Source: an uncultured Faecalibacterium sp.
Lineage (GTDB): Bacteria > Bacillota > Clostridia > Oscillospirales > Ruminococcaceae
Length of the DNA: 64,000 nucleotides
Direction of reading: 5' to 3'
Assembly (NCBI GenBank): GCA_937907025.1
Contig: CALESJ010000045.1
Coordinates: 141,138 to 205,137 of the forward strand
Part shown: one piece after another, positions 7,766 through 18,588 of the stretch
How the letters are laid out: the number at the start of each line of letters is the position of its first letter
How positions within the stretch are numbered: the first letter of the stretch is position 1
Program-made: the position numbers and the translations under genes
Notes under the pieces: generated by a model
Seen by the model: the letters and a program-made list of their open reading frames with translations, nothing else
Told to the model about the DNA's origin: nothing
The model's database searches: none

Positions 7766-10027
7766 ATGATGGAACAGAGACTGCAGGAAATCCTGAACGA
7801 ACAGTTTGGCAAAACCCTGGACACCGCCGACAGCCGCCAGGTCTATCAGGCGCTGATGCTGTTTACCAAAGAAAAGATGGCGGCCCTGCCCAAGACCACC
7901 GGCAACCGCAAATTGTACTATGTATCGGCGGAATTTCTCATCGGCAAACTGCTGAGCAACAACCTCATCAACCTGGGCCTGTTTGAGGAGGCCAAAGACC
8001 TGCTGGCCCGCCACGGCCACGAACTGACCGCCATTGAGGAGGCGGAAAACGAACCCTCCCTGGGCAACGGCGGCCTGGGACGGTTGGCGGCCTGCTTCCT
8101 GGATTCCATTGCCACGCTGGGCCTTTGCGGCGACGGCGCCGGGCTGAACTACCACGACGGCCTGTTCTACCAGAAGCTGGAAAACCACAAGCAGAAAGAA
8201 GAAAAGAACCCCTGGATCACCCCCCAGAGCTGGCTGACCGATACCGGTGTGCGGTTCACGGTGCCTTTCGGCGGGTTCAGCCTGAACTCCATCATGTACG
8301 ACATTGCGGTGCCCGGCTACAACGGCCAGTGCAATGCCCTGCATCTGTTTGACGTGGATACGGTGGATGAATCCCGCATCGGGGAGGGCATCTCCTTCGA
8401 CAAGAGCGATATTCCCCATACCCTGACGCTCTTCCTTTACCCTGACGACAGCGACGACGCCGGGCGGCTGCTGCGTGTCTATCAGCAGTATTTCCTGGTG
8501 AGCAGCACGGCCCAGCTGATCCTGAAAGAACTGGCTGAACGGGGCTACACCCCCGATACCCTCCATGAGCATGTGGCGGTGCAGATCAACGATACCCACC
8601 CCACCATGATCATTCCAGAACTGATCCGCCTGCTCACCGAGCAGGGCATGTCCATGGACGATGCCGTGCGGGAGGTCAGCCTGACCTGCGCCTACACCAA
8701 CCACACCATTCTGGCCGAAGCCCTGGAAAAATGGCCCATGGACTTTATGCGCCGGGCGGTGCCTCAGCTGGTGCCCATTATTGAGGAACTGGACCGCCGC
8801 GCCAAGGCCGTGAGCAGCGACCCCCGTGTGGCCATTCTGGACGACCAGGACCGGGTACACATGGCCCACATCGATATTCACTACGGGTACAGTGTCAACG
8901 GTGTGGCAGCCCTTCACACCAAAATTCTGGAAGAATCGGAACTGCGATCCTTCTATGAACTTTATCCCGAAAAGTTCAACAACAAGACCAATGGCATTAC
9001 CTTCCGCCGTTGGCTGCTCCACTGCAACCAGCCGCTGGCTGCCTATATCGAGAGCCTCATCGGCCCCGGTTTCAAGGCGGATGCCGATCAGCTGGAAAAA
9101 CTGCTGGCCTACCGGGACGATCCCCAGGTGCTGCGCACCCTGCGTGCCATCAAAAAGCAGAACAAGGAGGAACTGTCCCGCTATCTGGAATCCACCCAGG
9201 GCATCGTGCTGGACACCGACTCGGTGTTCGATGTGCAGGTCAAGCGCCTGCATGAGTACAAGCGCCAGCAGATGAACGCCCTCTATGCCATTTACAAGTA
9301 CCTGGAGATCAAGGCAGGCCGCAAACCGGCCCGCCCCGTGACCATGATCTTCGGCGCCAAGGCGGCCCCCGCCTACACCATCGCCAAGGATATCATCCAC
9401 CTGATCCTCTGCCTGGCCGACCTCATCGACCATGACCCCGAGGTCAGCCCCTGGCTGAAAGTGGTCATGATCGAAAACTACAACGTGACCAAGGCGGCCA
9501 AGGTCATTCCCGCCTGCGATATCTCGGAGCAGATCAGCCTGGCCTCCAAGGAGGCTTCCGGCACCGGCAACATGAAGTTCATGCTCAACGGCGCTGTGAC
9601 CCTGGGTACCCGTGACGGCGCCAATGTGGAGATCGCCGACCTGGTAGGGGAGGAGAACATCTACTGCTTCGGCAAAAGCTCCGAAGAAGTCATCCGCCTC
9701 TATGCCGAAAATGCCTACCACCCGGCGGAATTCTACGACGGCGACCCCGATATTGCCCGGTTGGTGGACTTTATCGTGGACAAAAAGATGCTGCGCATCG
9801 GCGATGTGGAAAGCCTCTGCCGCCTGTACAAGGAATTGATCAGCAAGGATTGGTTCATGACCCTGCTGGATGTGAAGGAGTACATCGCTGTCAAGGAGCG
9901 GATGCTGGCCGACTACGAGGACGAAGCTGTCTGGAGCCGCAAGGCCCTGGTGAACATTGCCAAGGCAGGGTTCTTCTCCTCCGACCGCACCATTGCCGAG
10001 TACAACCGTGATATCTGGCATCTGTGA
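7766..10027 (+). CDS. glgP: glycogen/maltodextrin phosphorylase
   Basis: GT35 phosphorylase that releases glucose-1-phosphate from alpha-1,4-glucans using phosphate and PLP. With the ATG at 7766 it has 753 residues, somewhat shorter than the usual 800 or so. Landmarks are LGNGGLGRLAACFLDS near residue 95, INDTHPTMIIPELIR, and the PLP site EASGTGNMKFMLNGA with K604. The GAGGG at 7756-7760 supports ATG 7766 rather than the upstream GTG 7754, which overlaps the previous stop. In the operon it acts on chains freed by the two debranching enzymes. Confidence 0.93.
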   Translation: MMEQRLQEILNEQFGKTLDTADSRQVYQALMLFTKEKMAALPKTTGNRKLYYVSAEFLIGKLLSNNLINLGLFEEAKDLLARHGHELTAIEEAENEPSLGNGGLGRLAACFLDSIATLGLCGDGAGLNYHDGLFYQKLENHKQKEEKNPWITPQSWLTDTGVRFTVPFGGFSLNSIMYDIAVPGYNGQCNALHLFDVDTVDESRIGEGISFDKSDIPHTLTLFLYPDDSDDAGRLLRVYQQYFLVSSTAQLILKELAERGYTPDTLHEHVAVQINDTHPTMIIPELIRLLTEQGMSMDDAVREVSLTCAYTNHTILAEALEKWPMDFMRRAVPQLVPIIEELDRRAKAVSSDPRVAILDDQDRVHMAHIDIHYGYSVNGVAALHTKILEESELRSFYELYPEKFNNKTNGITFRRWLLHCNQPLAAYIESLIGPGFKADADQLEKLLAYRDDPQVLRTLRAIKKQNKEELSRYLESTQGIVLDTDSVFDVQVKRLHEYKRQQMNALYAIYKYLEIKAGRKPARPVTMIFGAKAAPAYTIAKDIIHLILCLADLIDHDPEVSPWLKVVMIENYNVTKAAKVIPACDISEQISLASKEASGTGNMKFMLNGAVTLGTRDGANVEIADLVGEENIYCFGKSSEEVIRLYAENAYHPAEFYDGDPDIARLVDFIVDKKMLRIGDVESLCRLYKELISKDWFMTLLDVKEYIAVKERMLADYEDEAVWSRKALVNIAKAGFFSSDRTIAEYNRDIWHL

Positions 10028-10037
10028 GGTGACGCCC

Positions 10038-11509
<1,472 letters not shown>

Positions 11510-11513
<4 letters not shown>

Positions 11514-13225
11514 ATTTTGCCGCGGTTTTTCACAGGGCCCAGGCACCCTGGAGCTATGCCTTGAACGCCGACGAGCTGGTGCTGCGCCTGCAGACCGGCC
11601 CCGAGGTGGAACGGGTCTTCCTGCACTGGGGCGACCCCTTTGAGGCGGGGATTCTGGGCGGGGCCGAGCGCTGGCACGGCCAGTGCCGGGAACTGACCGA
11701 CCCCCAGCCCCTGGACCATGCCCTGTGGTGGACTGCGGTGATCCGCCCGCCCTACAAGCGGTGCCGCTACCATTTTGAACTGCACAGCGGCGGGCAGGTC
11801 TGGCTGTACGGCGAGGACGGTTTCTGTACCCCTGACCGGCAGGACGGAACACACCCGGCGGGCTTTTACCAGCCCTGGATGAACCCAGCCGATATCCCGG
11901 CGCCCCCTGCCTGGGTGCGTGATACTGTCTGGTACCAGATCTTCCCCGACCGGTTCTGCCGCAGCAAGGGCAGTGCCAACCAGACCCCCTGGCGGGAAGG
12001 CCCCGTGACCAACAGGGAACGTTTTGGGGGCGACCTGCCCGGCATCTGCGAAAAGCTGGACTATCTGGCCTCCCTGGGCGTCAGCGGTCTGTATCTCAAT
12101 CCCATCTTTGCGGCGGACTCGGTACACCGGTACGACACCCGGGATTATACCCGGGTGGACCCCGACCTTGGCACCAACGCCGATTTAAAACAGCTGGTGG
12201 AACAGGCCCATACCCGGGGCATCCGGGTCATGCTGGATGCGGTGTTCAACCACTGCGGCCCCCACTTTGCCCCCTGGCGGGATGTGATGGAAAAAGGCCC
12301 CGACTCTCCTTACTGGGACTGGTTCATGGTCAACCGCTGGCCGCCGGAAGCAGCCCCGGGCGGTACCCGGGACGGACGGTATTTTTCCTTTGCCTTTGCG
12401 GCGGATATGCCCAAGCTGAATACCAACAACCCCGCCGTCATCGACTATTTCGGTACCCTGTGCGAAAGCTGGGTGCGGGATTACGGCGTGGACGGCATAC
12501 GCTTTGATGTGGGCAACGAAATCTCCCACCGGATGCTCAAGGAACTGCGCCGTCGGGTGCGGGCCATCCGTCCCGATGTCTACCTGCTGGGGGAGATCTG
12601 GCACGATGCTTCCCTCTGGCTGGAAGGGGACGAGTACGACGCTGTGATGAACTACCCCCTGCAGCAGGCGGTGAAGGACTTTTTTGCCGACTTTGCCCGG
12701 ACGGCCGGGGAACTGGCAGAGCAGCTTTACCGCTGCCTGCACCTTTACCGCTGCCAGACCACCGAGGTGCTGTTTAACCTGATGGATTCCCATGATACCG
12801 ACCGGCTGTTCACCCGTTCGGGCAGTGAGGAGGCCTTTTTCCAGCAGCTGGCGCTGCTGTTCACGCTGCCCGGCAGCCCCTGCATCTATTACGGTACCGA
12901 GGTGGCTCTGCCCGGCGGCCATGACCCGGACTGCCGCCGCTGCATGCCCTGGGACAAGATGAATACCACCGAAAACCAGCAGAGGATCGATCAGCTGCGC
13001 CGTCTCATCGCCCTGCGCCGCACCCTGCCCGAACTGCGGGACGGCATGCCGGTGTTCCGGCAAGCCCCCGGGGCCCGGCAGGTGTGGTACTGCCGGGGCA
13101 GGGTGGAGGTACTGCTCAACGCCGGAAATACACCCTGGGAACTTTGCCCGGAAAAAGAGATCCTGTTTGAACGTGGTCTGACCGGGAACCGGCTGGCCCC
13201 CGGCGGGATCTGCATCCGGCGCTGA
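11510..13225 (+). CDS. cyclomaltodextrinase/neopullulanase-type GH13 enzyme
   Basis: A 571-residue intracellular GH13 hydrolase with an N-terminal beta-sandwich (about 1-125) of the GH13_20 type. The barrel has DAVFNH, GIRFDVGNE (nucleophile D333), LLGEIWH (acid/base E362) and MDSHDTDR. Such enzymes cut cyclodextrins, pullulan and maltooligosaccharides to maltose or glucose; the exact preference cannot be read from sequence. It is translationally coupled to malQ through the ATGA overlap. Confidence 0.88.
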
Positions 13226-13252
13226 TGTTGCCGGCCCCACAAGGAGAAGCCA

Positions 13253-13978
13253 ATGAAAGACATGGAAGTGGTCTTTTTTGATCTGTACGGAACCCTCATC
13301 CGAATCCATACGGACGAGGAGGATTTGACCCGGGTGTGGCGGCCCTTGTGTTATCTGTACGGGTACTATGGGGCATCCTACACGCCCGGAACACTGCGTG
13401 CCGCTTATCGGAGGGAAATCTCCCGGCAGGAGGCAGCTGCCCAGGCCGCTACCGGCAAAAGGCTGGTGGAAATTCGTCTGGAGCAGGTGTTTGGGGCGCT
13501 GTTCGCCCAAAAAGAGGTGGCATCGGTTTCGCCCTCCGTTCTTGCCGAGGTGGGGCGGATGTTTCGTGCCTGTTCCACCGATGTATCGGAACTGTACCCC
13601 GGAGCGGGTAGCCTGTTGGATGCACTGCGCGGTGCAGGCAAGCGGGTCTTTCTGCTGTCCAACGCCCAGCGTCTGTTCACCGAGCCGGAAATGCGCCGTC
13701 TGAGGTTGTGGGATCGATTCGATAAAATTTTTATCTCTTCGGATCACGGTGTCAAAAAGCCGGACCTGGACTATTTCCGTCTGGCGCTGCAAGCGGCGGG
13801 GGTGTCGCCCCGGAATTGCCTGATGGTTGGCAACAGTCCCGAGGACGATATGGCCCCTGCCCGGGCACTGGGAATCCGAACCTGTTTTCTCAATACCGAC
13901 GGTGTAACACCGCCGCCCTGCGATTTATACTGCGACGGTGCCGACTATGCCCGCCTTTTGCGGGAGGTTCTGGCGTAA
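13253..13978 (+). CDS. HAD-superfamily hydrolase with DxY motif
   Basis: A 241-residue HAD subfamily I protein. Motif I reads FFDLYGTLI, so the usual second Asp of phosphatases and phosphomutases is Tyr, as in haloacid-dehalogenase-like members. Motif II is LLSNA and motif III/IV is KKPDLDYF with GNSPEDD. It lies between two GH13 genes in the maltodextrin operon with an AAGGAGAAG ribosome-binding site. Context would suggest a sugar phosphatase or beta-phosphoglucomutase-like role, but the DxY motif argues against assuming that. Function unknown. Confidence 0.7.
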   Translation: MKDMEVVFFDLYGTLIRIHTDEEDLTRVWRPLCYLYGYYGASYTPGTLRAAYRREISRQEAAAQAATGKRLVEIRLEQVFGALFAQKEVASVSPSVLAEVGRMFRACSTDVSELYPGAGSLLDALRGAGKRVFLLSNAQRLFTEPEMRRLRLWDRFDKIFISSDHGVKKPDLDYFRLALQAAGVSPRNCLMVGNSPEDDMAPARALGIRTCFLNTDGVTPPPCDLYCDGADYARLLREVLA

Positions 13979-14022
13979 AGACCGCCTTACAATGAGTGCC
14001 TTTTGGGCACAGGAGGAAGCGT

Positions 14023-15651
14023 ATGCTTGACAAGACAAAAAAAGACTGGTGGAAATCCGCCGTCGTGTACCAGATTTATCCCCGCAGCTTTCAGGATACC
14101 ACCGGCAGTGGTGTGGGGGATATTCCCGGCATTGTCCGGCGGTTGGATTATCTGCAGACCCTGGGGGTGGATGTGATCTGGCTTTCCCCGGTATTCGCGT
14201 CACCTCAGGTGGACAACGGATATGATATCTCGGATTATCGGGATATTGACCCGCTGTTCGGCACGCTGGAGGATATGCGCACTCTCATACGGGAGAGCAA
14301 GCGCCGGGGTATCGGCATCATGATGGACCTGGTGCTCAACCATACTTCCGATCAGCACCGTTGGTTCCAACAGGCCCGCCAAAGTCGGGAAAATCCCTAC
14401 CATGATTATTATGTCTGGCGGGATGGTACCCCCGACCAGCTGCCCAACGATATGCAGGCGGTGTTTGGCGGCCCTGCCTGGGAGTGGGTGCCTGAGGTGC
14501 AGCAGTATTATTTCCACCAGTTTGCCCCCCAGCAGCCCGACCTGAACTGGGAAAATCCGGCTCTGCGGCGGGAAATTTATGATATGATCCTGTGGTGGAT
14601 GGACCAGGGGGTGGAAGGCTTCCGTCTGGATGTGATCGACCAGATCGCCAAGGAACCGGACCGCAAAATCACCAACAACGGCCCGCGCCTGCATGAATTC
14701 TTGCGGGAACTCAGCGCCGAAACCTTCCAGAAAGGCTGCCTGGTAACGGTGGGCGAAGCCTGGGGCGCAGACATCCCCCGGGCCAAACTGTACAGTGCCC
14801 CCGACGGCAGCGAGCTGTCCATGGTGTTCCAGTTTGAGCAGATGTGTCTGGACCAGCAGCCCGGCAAGGAAAAATGGGACCTGGCACCCCTGCCTTTTGT
14901 CAAGATGAAGCAGAGCTTTGCCCGCTGGCAGCGGGAACTTCATGGCTGCGGCTGGAACAGCCTTTTCCTGGACAACCACGATCTGCCCCGCATCGTCTCC
15001 CGCTGGGGCAACGACGGGCAGTACCGGGGCCGTTCCGCCAAACTGCTGGCCACCATGCTCCACGGTATGCAGGGTACGCCCTATATCTACCAGGGCGAGG
15101 AACTGGGTATGACCAACATCCAGCTGCCCATAGAGCAGTACCGGGATGTGGAGATTCATAACCTCTATCATAAGCGGATGGCCGAAGGGTACCCGGAAGC
15201 GGAAGTTATGGCCTCCATCTACGCCAAAGGGCGGGATAATGCACGCACGCCTATGCAGTGGGATGATACCCCCAACGCCGGATTTACCACCGGCACCCCC
15301 TGGCTGCCGGTGAATCCCAACTATACCACCGTCAACGCCGGGGAGGAACTGGCCGACCCAGATTCGGTGTTTGCCTATTACCAGAAGCTCATTTCCCTGC
15401 GCAAACAGTACGCGGTCTTTGTGGATGGTGACTTTACCTTGCTGGAAGAGGAGCATCCCCGCTTGTTTATCTATGAGCGGGCACTGGGGGCGGAGCAAAT
15501 GCTGGTGGTGTGCAACTTCGGCGACGAAGCCACCCCCTGGACTGTGCCCGAAAATTGGTGCGGCGCCCGGGTTCTGATTGAAAACTGTACCGCCACCCCC
15601 GATACTTTGCAGCCCTGGGAGGCAAGAATTCTCTACAAAGTTAACCGATAA
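14023..15651 (+). CDS. GH13 alpha-glucosidase (oligo-1,6-glucosidase type)
   Basis: A 542-residue cytoplasmic GH13 enzyme beginning KKDWWKSAVVYQIYPRSFQD. Conserved regions are DLVLNHTS, GFRLDVID (nucleophile D203), VGEAWG (acid/base E245) and LDNHDLPR, plus QPDLNWENP common to oligo-1,6-glucosidases and related exo-alpha-glucosidases. It would hydrolyse isomaltose-type or short maltooligosaccharides to glucose. Trehalose-6-phosphate hydrolase is a less likely alternative. The ATG at 14023 follows AGGAGG. It is the last gene of the block before a hairpin at 15757. Confidence 0.88.
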   Translation: MLDKTKKDWWKSAVVYQIYPRSFQDTTGSGVGDIPGIVRRLDYLQTLGVDVIWLSPVFASPQVDNGYDISDYRDIDPLFGTLEDMRTLIRESKRRGIGIMMDLVLNHTSDQHRWFQQARQSRENPYHDYYVWRDGTPDQLPNDMQAVFGGPAWEWVPEVQQYYFHQFAPQQPDLNWENPALRREIYDMILWWMDQGVEGFRLDVIDQIAKEPDRKITNNGPRLHEFLRELSAETFQKGCLVTVGEAWGADIPRAKLYSAPDGSELSMVFQFEQMCLDQQPGKEKWDLAPLPFVKMKQSFARWQRELHGCGWNSLFLDNHDLPRIVSRWGNDGQYRGRSAKLLATMLHGMQGTPYIYQGEELGMTNIQLPIEQYRDVEIHNLYHKRMAEGYPEAEVMASIYAKGRDNARTPMQWDDTPNAGFTTGTPWLPVNPNYTTVNAGEELADPDSVFAYYQKLISLRKQYAVFVDGDFTLLEEEHPRLFIYERALGAEQMLVVCNFGDEATPWTVPENWCGARVLIENCTATPDTLQPWEARILYKVNR

Positions 15652-15756
15652 TTGTAGGATAACAATTTCGCGCAAAGCAAAATCAATTGCAAAAGGTAAA
15701 TTGTCGACTTGGCGGCTTCAAAGCTGTAAAAGTTGCCAGCGCTGTTTTCTCCCCAT

Positions 15757-15808
15757 AAGCCAAACCGACGGAAATGTGAAATGGCATCTCCATCGGTTTG
15801 GCTTTTAG
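15757..15808 (+). terminator. hairpin, probable terminator of the maltodextrin operon
   Basis: AAGCCAAACCGACGG (15757-15771) pairs with CCATCGGTTTGGCTT (15790-15804) with one C-A mismatch and an 18-base loop, followed by only a short TTA. The loop is long for a strong terminator. The surrounding 185 bases hold no gene. Confidence 0.5.
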
Positions 15809-15836
15809 TAGTCAGGAATTTAGGTTTTGAGCACCC

Positions 15837-16889
15837 TTGCAAAAGCTTCTTTTGCGTTGGAACGTGAGCAGACACTATGGTATGCGAACCATCTTCCCCA
15901 TGATTAAGGTCATTGACGATGTGGAAAAGTACGCCAAACCCAGCTATTGGATTCTGAATTACTCTAATCCCGCTTCCATTGTATCGGAAGCCTGCCGCAA
16001 GCTGCGTCCCAATGCCCGCATTATCAATATCTGCGATATGCCCATCGCCATCATTGATGTGGTCGCTGCAGCCATGGGCATCAAGGATAAGAAGAATATT
16101 GTCTATGACTACTACGGACTTAACCATTTCGGCTGGTTCACTTCCATCGAGTACAAGGGCGAGGACTTGATGCCCAAACTGCGGGATTACATCATGGAAC
16201 ACGAGATCCTTCTGCCCGCAGCCTACCTGGCAGACAAAAAAGCTCTGACTGGTTCCGGTGAAGGCAACCGCCATACCAAGGGCAGCTGGTACTATGTGTG
16301 GAAGGGCGTTTACGAAATCATGAAGAATTTCCCGGACACCCTGCCCAACACCTATTTGAACTATTATCTGCAGCAAAAAGAGTTCGTGGAACATTCCAGC
16401 GCCGACCATACCCGCGCCAATGAGGTCATGGAAACCCGTGAGAAGAATCTCTTCGACGGTATTGACAAGTACCTGGCTACGGGCGAGATTACCGAAGATG
16501 TGTTCTATGCAGGCAGCCACGGCGACTGGATTGCCGATCTGGCCATTGCCCTCAAGAACGATACCAAGGCTCGTTTCCTGGTCATTACCGAGAACCGTGG
16601 TGCATTGCCGAATATGCCCTATGATGCCATGGTGGAAGTGCCCGCCTACATTGGTAAGAAGGGCCCGGAGGTCATTGCGCAGGACAACATTCCCCTGTTC
16701 CAGCAAGGCCTGATGATGCAGCAGCTCAACTGCGAAAAGCTGCTGGTGGAAGGTTGCATCGAGGGTTCCTACCAGAAGGTGCTGGAAGCCTTTACCCTCA
16801 ACAAGACGGTGCCCAGCATGAAGGTGGCCAAAGAAGTCTTGGATGACATGATCGAGGCGAACAAGGGTTACTGGCCGGAACTGAAGTGA
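15837..16889 (+). pseudogene. GH4 6-phospho-alpha-glucosidase-like, N-terminal truncation
   Basis: GH4 enzymes are NAD- and metal-dependent glycosidases of about 440 residues. Here homology starts only at YGMRTIFPMIKVIDD (near 15871); the N-terminal NAD-binding part, including the Cys-containing motif before GGIAYGMR, is missing. What remains has ILNYSNPASIVSEACRKLRP, ICDMPI, NHFGWF and a normal C-terminus. The first dozen codons after the first ATG look unrelated to the family. Without the NAD fold it should be inactive, so it is called a pseudogene. It directly abuts another N-terminally truncated gene at 16886. Confidence 0.8.
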
Positions 16890-17908
16890 TACAATACCTG
16901 GTCTTTAAAACGACCGGTCGATTCGCCACCGACTACTCCGATGCTTCGGGTATGCTGCTGCTGGATGTGGAGCACAAGCGCTGGAGCCGGGAGATGTGCG
17001 AACTCTGCGGTGTGGACCCCGCCTGGCTGGCTCCCTTGTATGAAAGCTGGCAGGAAGTGGGTACCCTGCAGCCCGATGCGGCCGCCGCCCTGAGGCTGCC
17101 ACAAACCGTAAAGGTCTGCGCCGGCGCCGGTGATAACGCCGCGGCGGCCGTGGGTACCGGCACGGTGGGGCAGGGCCGGTGCAACATCAGCCTGGGAACT
17201 TCCGGTACCTTGTTCATCAGCAGCAAAACCTTCGGCGTGGATGCCACCAACGGGCTGCACGCCTTCGCCCATGCGGACGGCGGCTGGCACCTGATGGGCT
17301 GTATGCTCTCCGCCGCTTCCTGCAACAAGTGGTGGATGGACGACATCCTCAATGTTACCGAAAAGGACTACCCGGCGGAACAGGAACCCATCACCCGCGA
17401 AAAACTGGGCCGCAATCCGGTCTTTTTCCTGCCGTACCTGATGGGGGAGCGAAGCCCCATCAACGATACCGACGCCCGGGGAACCTTCCTGAGGCTGAGC
17501 ATGGATACCACCCGGGCGGATATGACCCAGGCTGTGCTGGAAGGGGTGGCCTTCGCCCTGCGGGATTCCTTTGAGGTGGCCCGCTCCATCGGCATTTCCA
17601 TCCCGCGGTCCAATCTCTGCGGCGGCGGTGCCAAAAGCCCGCTGTGGGGCACCATTCTGGCCAACGTGCTGGGCATTCCTCTGGATATTCTGGTCACCGA
17701 GCAGGGCCCCGGCTACGGCGGCGCCTTGCTGGCCATGGTCTGCTGCGGCCGTTTTGCCACCGTGCAGGCGGCCACCGACGCCCTGATCCATGTGAGCCGT
17801 ACCATCCGGCCGGATGCTGAGCTTACCGCCCGGTATGAGGAGCGGTACCAAAAATTCAGACAGATCTATCCGGCCTGCAAAGGGCTGTTTCAAAAACTGG
17901 CCCTGTAA
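16886..17908 (+). pseudogene. xylulokinase-like FGGY kinase, N-terminal truncation
   Basis: The 340-residue frame matches the C-terminal two thirds of FGGY sugar kinases (normal length about 490). It starts inside the family at QYLVFKTTGRFATDYSDASG, then has CAGAGDNAAAAVGTG, SLGTSGTLF, FLPYLMGERSP and GGGAKSPLWG. The first roughly 150 residues with the first ATP-binding motif are gone. A GTG at 16886 overlaps the GH4 stop, but no ribosome-binding site suits it. It is most likely a deletion remnant fused to the GH4 tail. Confidence 0.8.
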
Positions 17909-17930
17909 ACCCAAGGGAGGAAAACCTGCT

Positions 17931-18575
17931 ATGACCGTCTATCCCGTTACTAGCCCGGAGTTTGCCCGTTACGGCCGGGTCATTACCGGCTATGAGGATG
18001 AATGTGCTTCCGTTGCCTCGGCGCTGGAAACTTGCACCCCGCTGCCCGAAGACGTGGGCTATCTGCCGGAGGAACCGGCCCTGCAGTTCATGCGGAAGCC
18101 GCCGCGTTGGGGGCGTCGCTGTTCGGCGGTATGCCCTTTCAGTTCGGCTGGTGCAACGGCCACAATATCAAGCTGAACTGTCTGGAATATCACCGGGACA
18201 GTGAGTTCAACCTGAGCCCCGGGGATTTTATCCTGTTGCTGGCAAAACTGGATGAAATTGCGGACGGCAAACTGGATACCGGCAGGGTAAAAGCCTTCCG
18301 CGTGCCGGCCGCTACCCTAGTGGAAGTGTACTCCCCCCCTGCATTATGCCCCCTGCCATACCGACCCGGCCCGGGGATTCAAGGTGCTGGTGGCACTGCC
18401 CAAAGGCACCAACACTGAAAAACCGAACCTTCCCGTGCAGGGCGGCGACGACGTCTGGCTGTGGGCCTGCAACAAATGGTTGCTGGCCCATCCCGATTCT
18501 GCGGAAGCCGCACAGGGCGCAGCCGCCGTTCTGACCGGGCAAAACCTTGATATTGCACCCCTGTTATCACGATAA
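17931..18575 (+). pseudogene. DUF4867-family gene with two frameshifts
   Basis: Three consecutive frames together reconstruct a DUF4867 protein of about 214 residues. Frame one runs from ATG 17931 (PVTSPEFARYGRVITGYEDE) to about 18088. Frame two continues with AEAAALGASLFGGMPFQFGW and CLEYHRDSEFNLSPGDFILL to about 18335. Frame three resumes with LHYAPCHTDPARGFKVLVAL and ends at 18575. The second shift lies in a C7 run at 18335-18341, the first near 18086-18092. A GGGAGG ribosome-binding site precedes the ATG. The family is of unknown function and often accompanies sugar isomerase genes (family knowledge). Sequencing error cannot be excluded, mainly for the C run. Confidence 0.75.
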
Positions 18576-18588
18576 GGAGGAATCCGTC

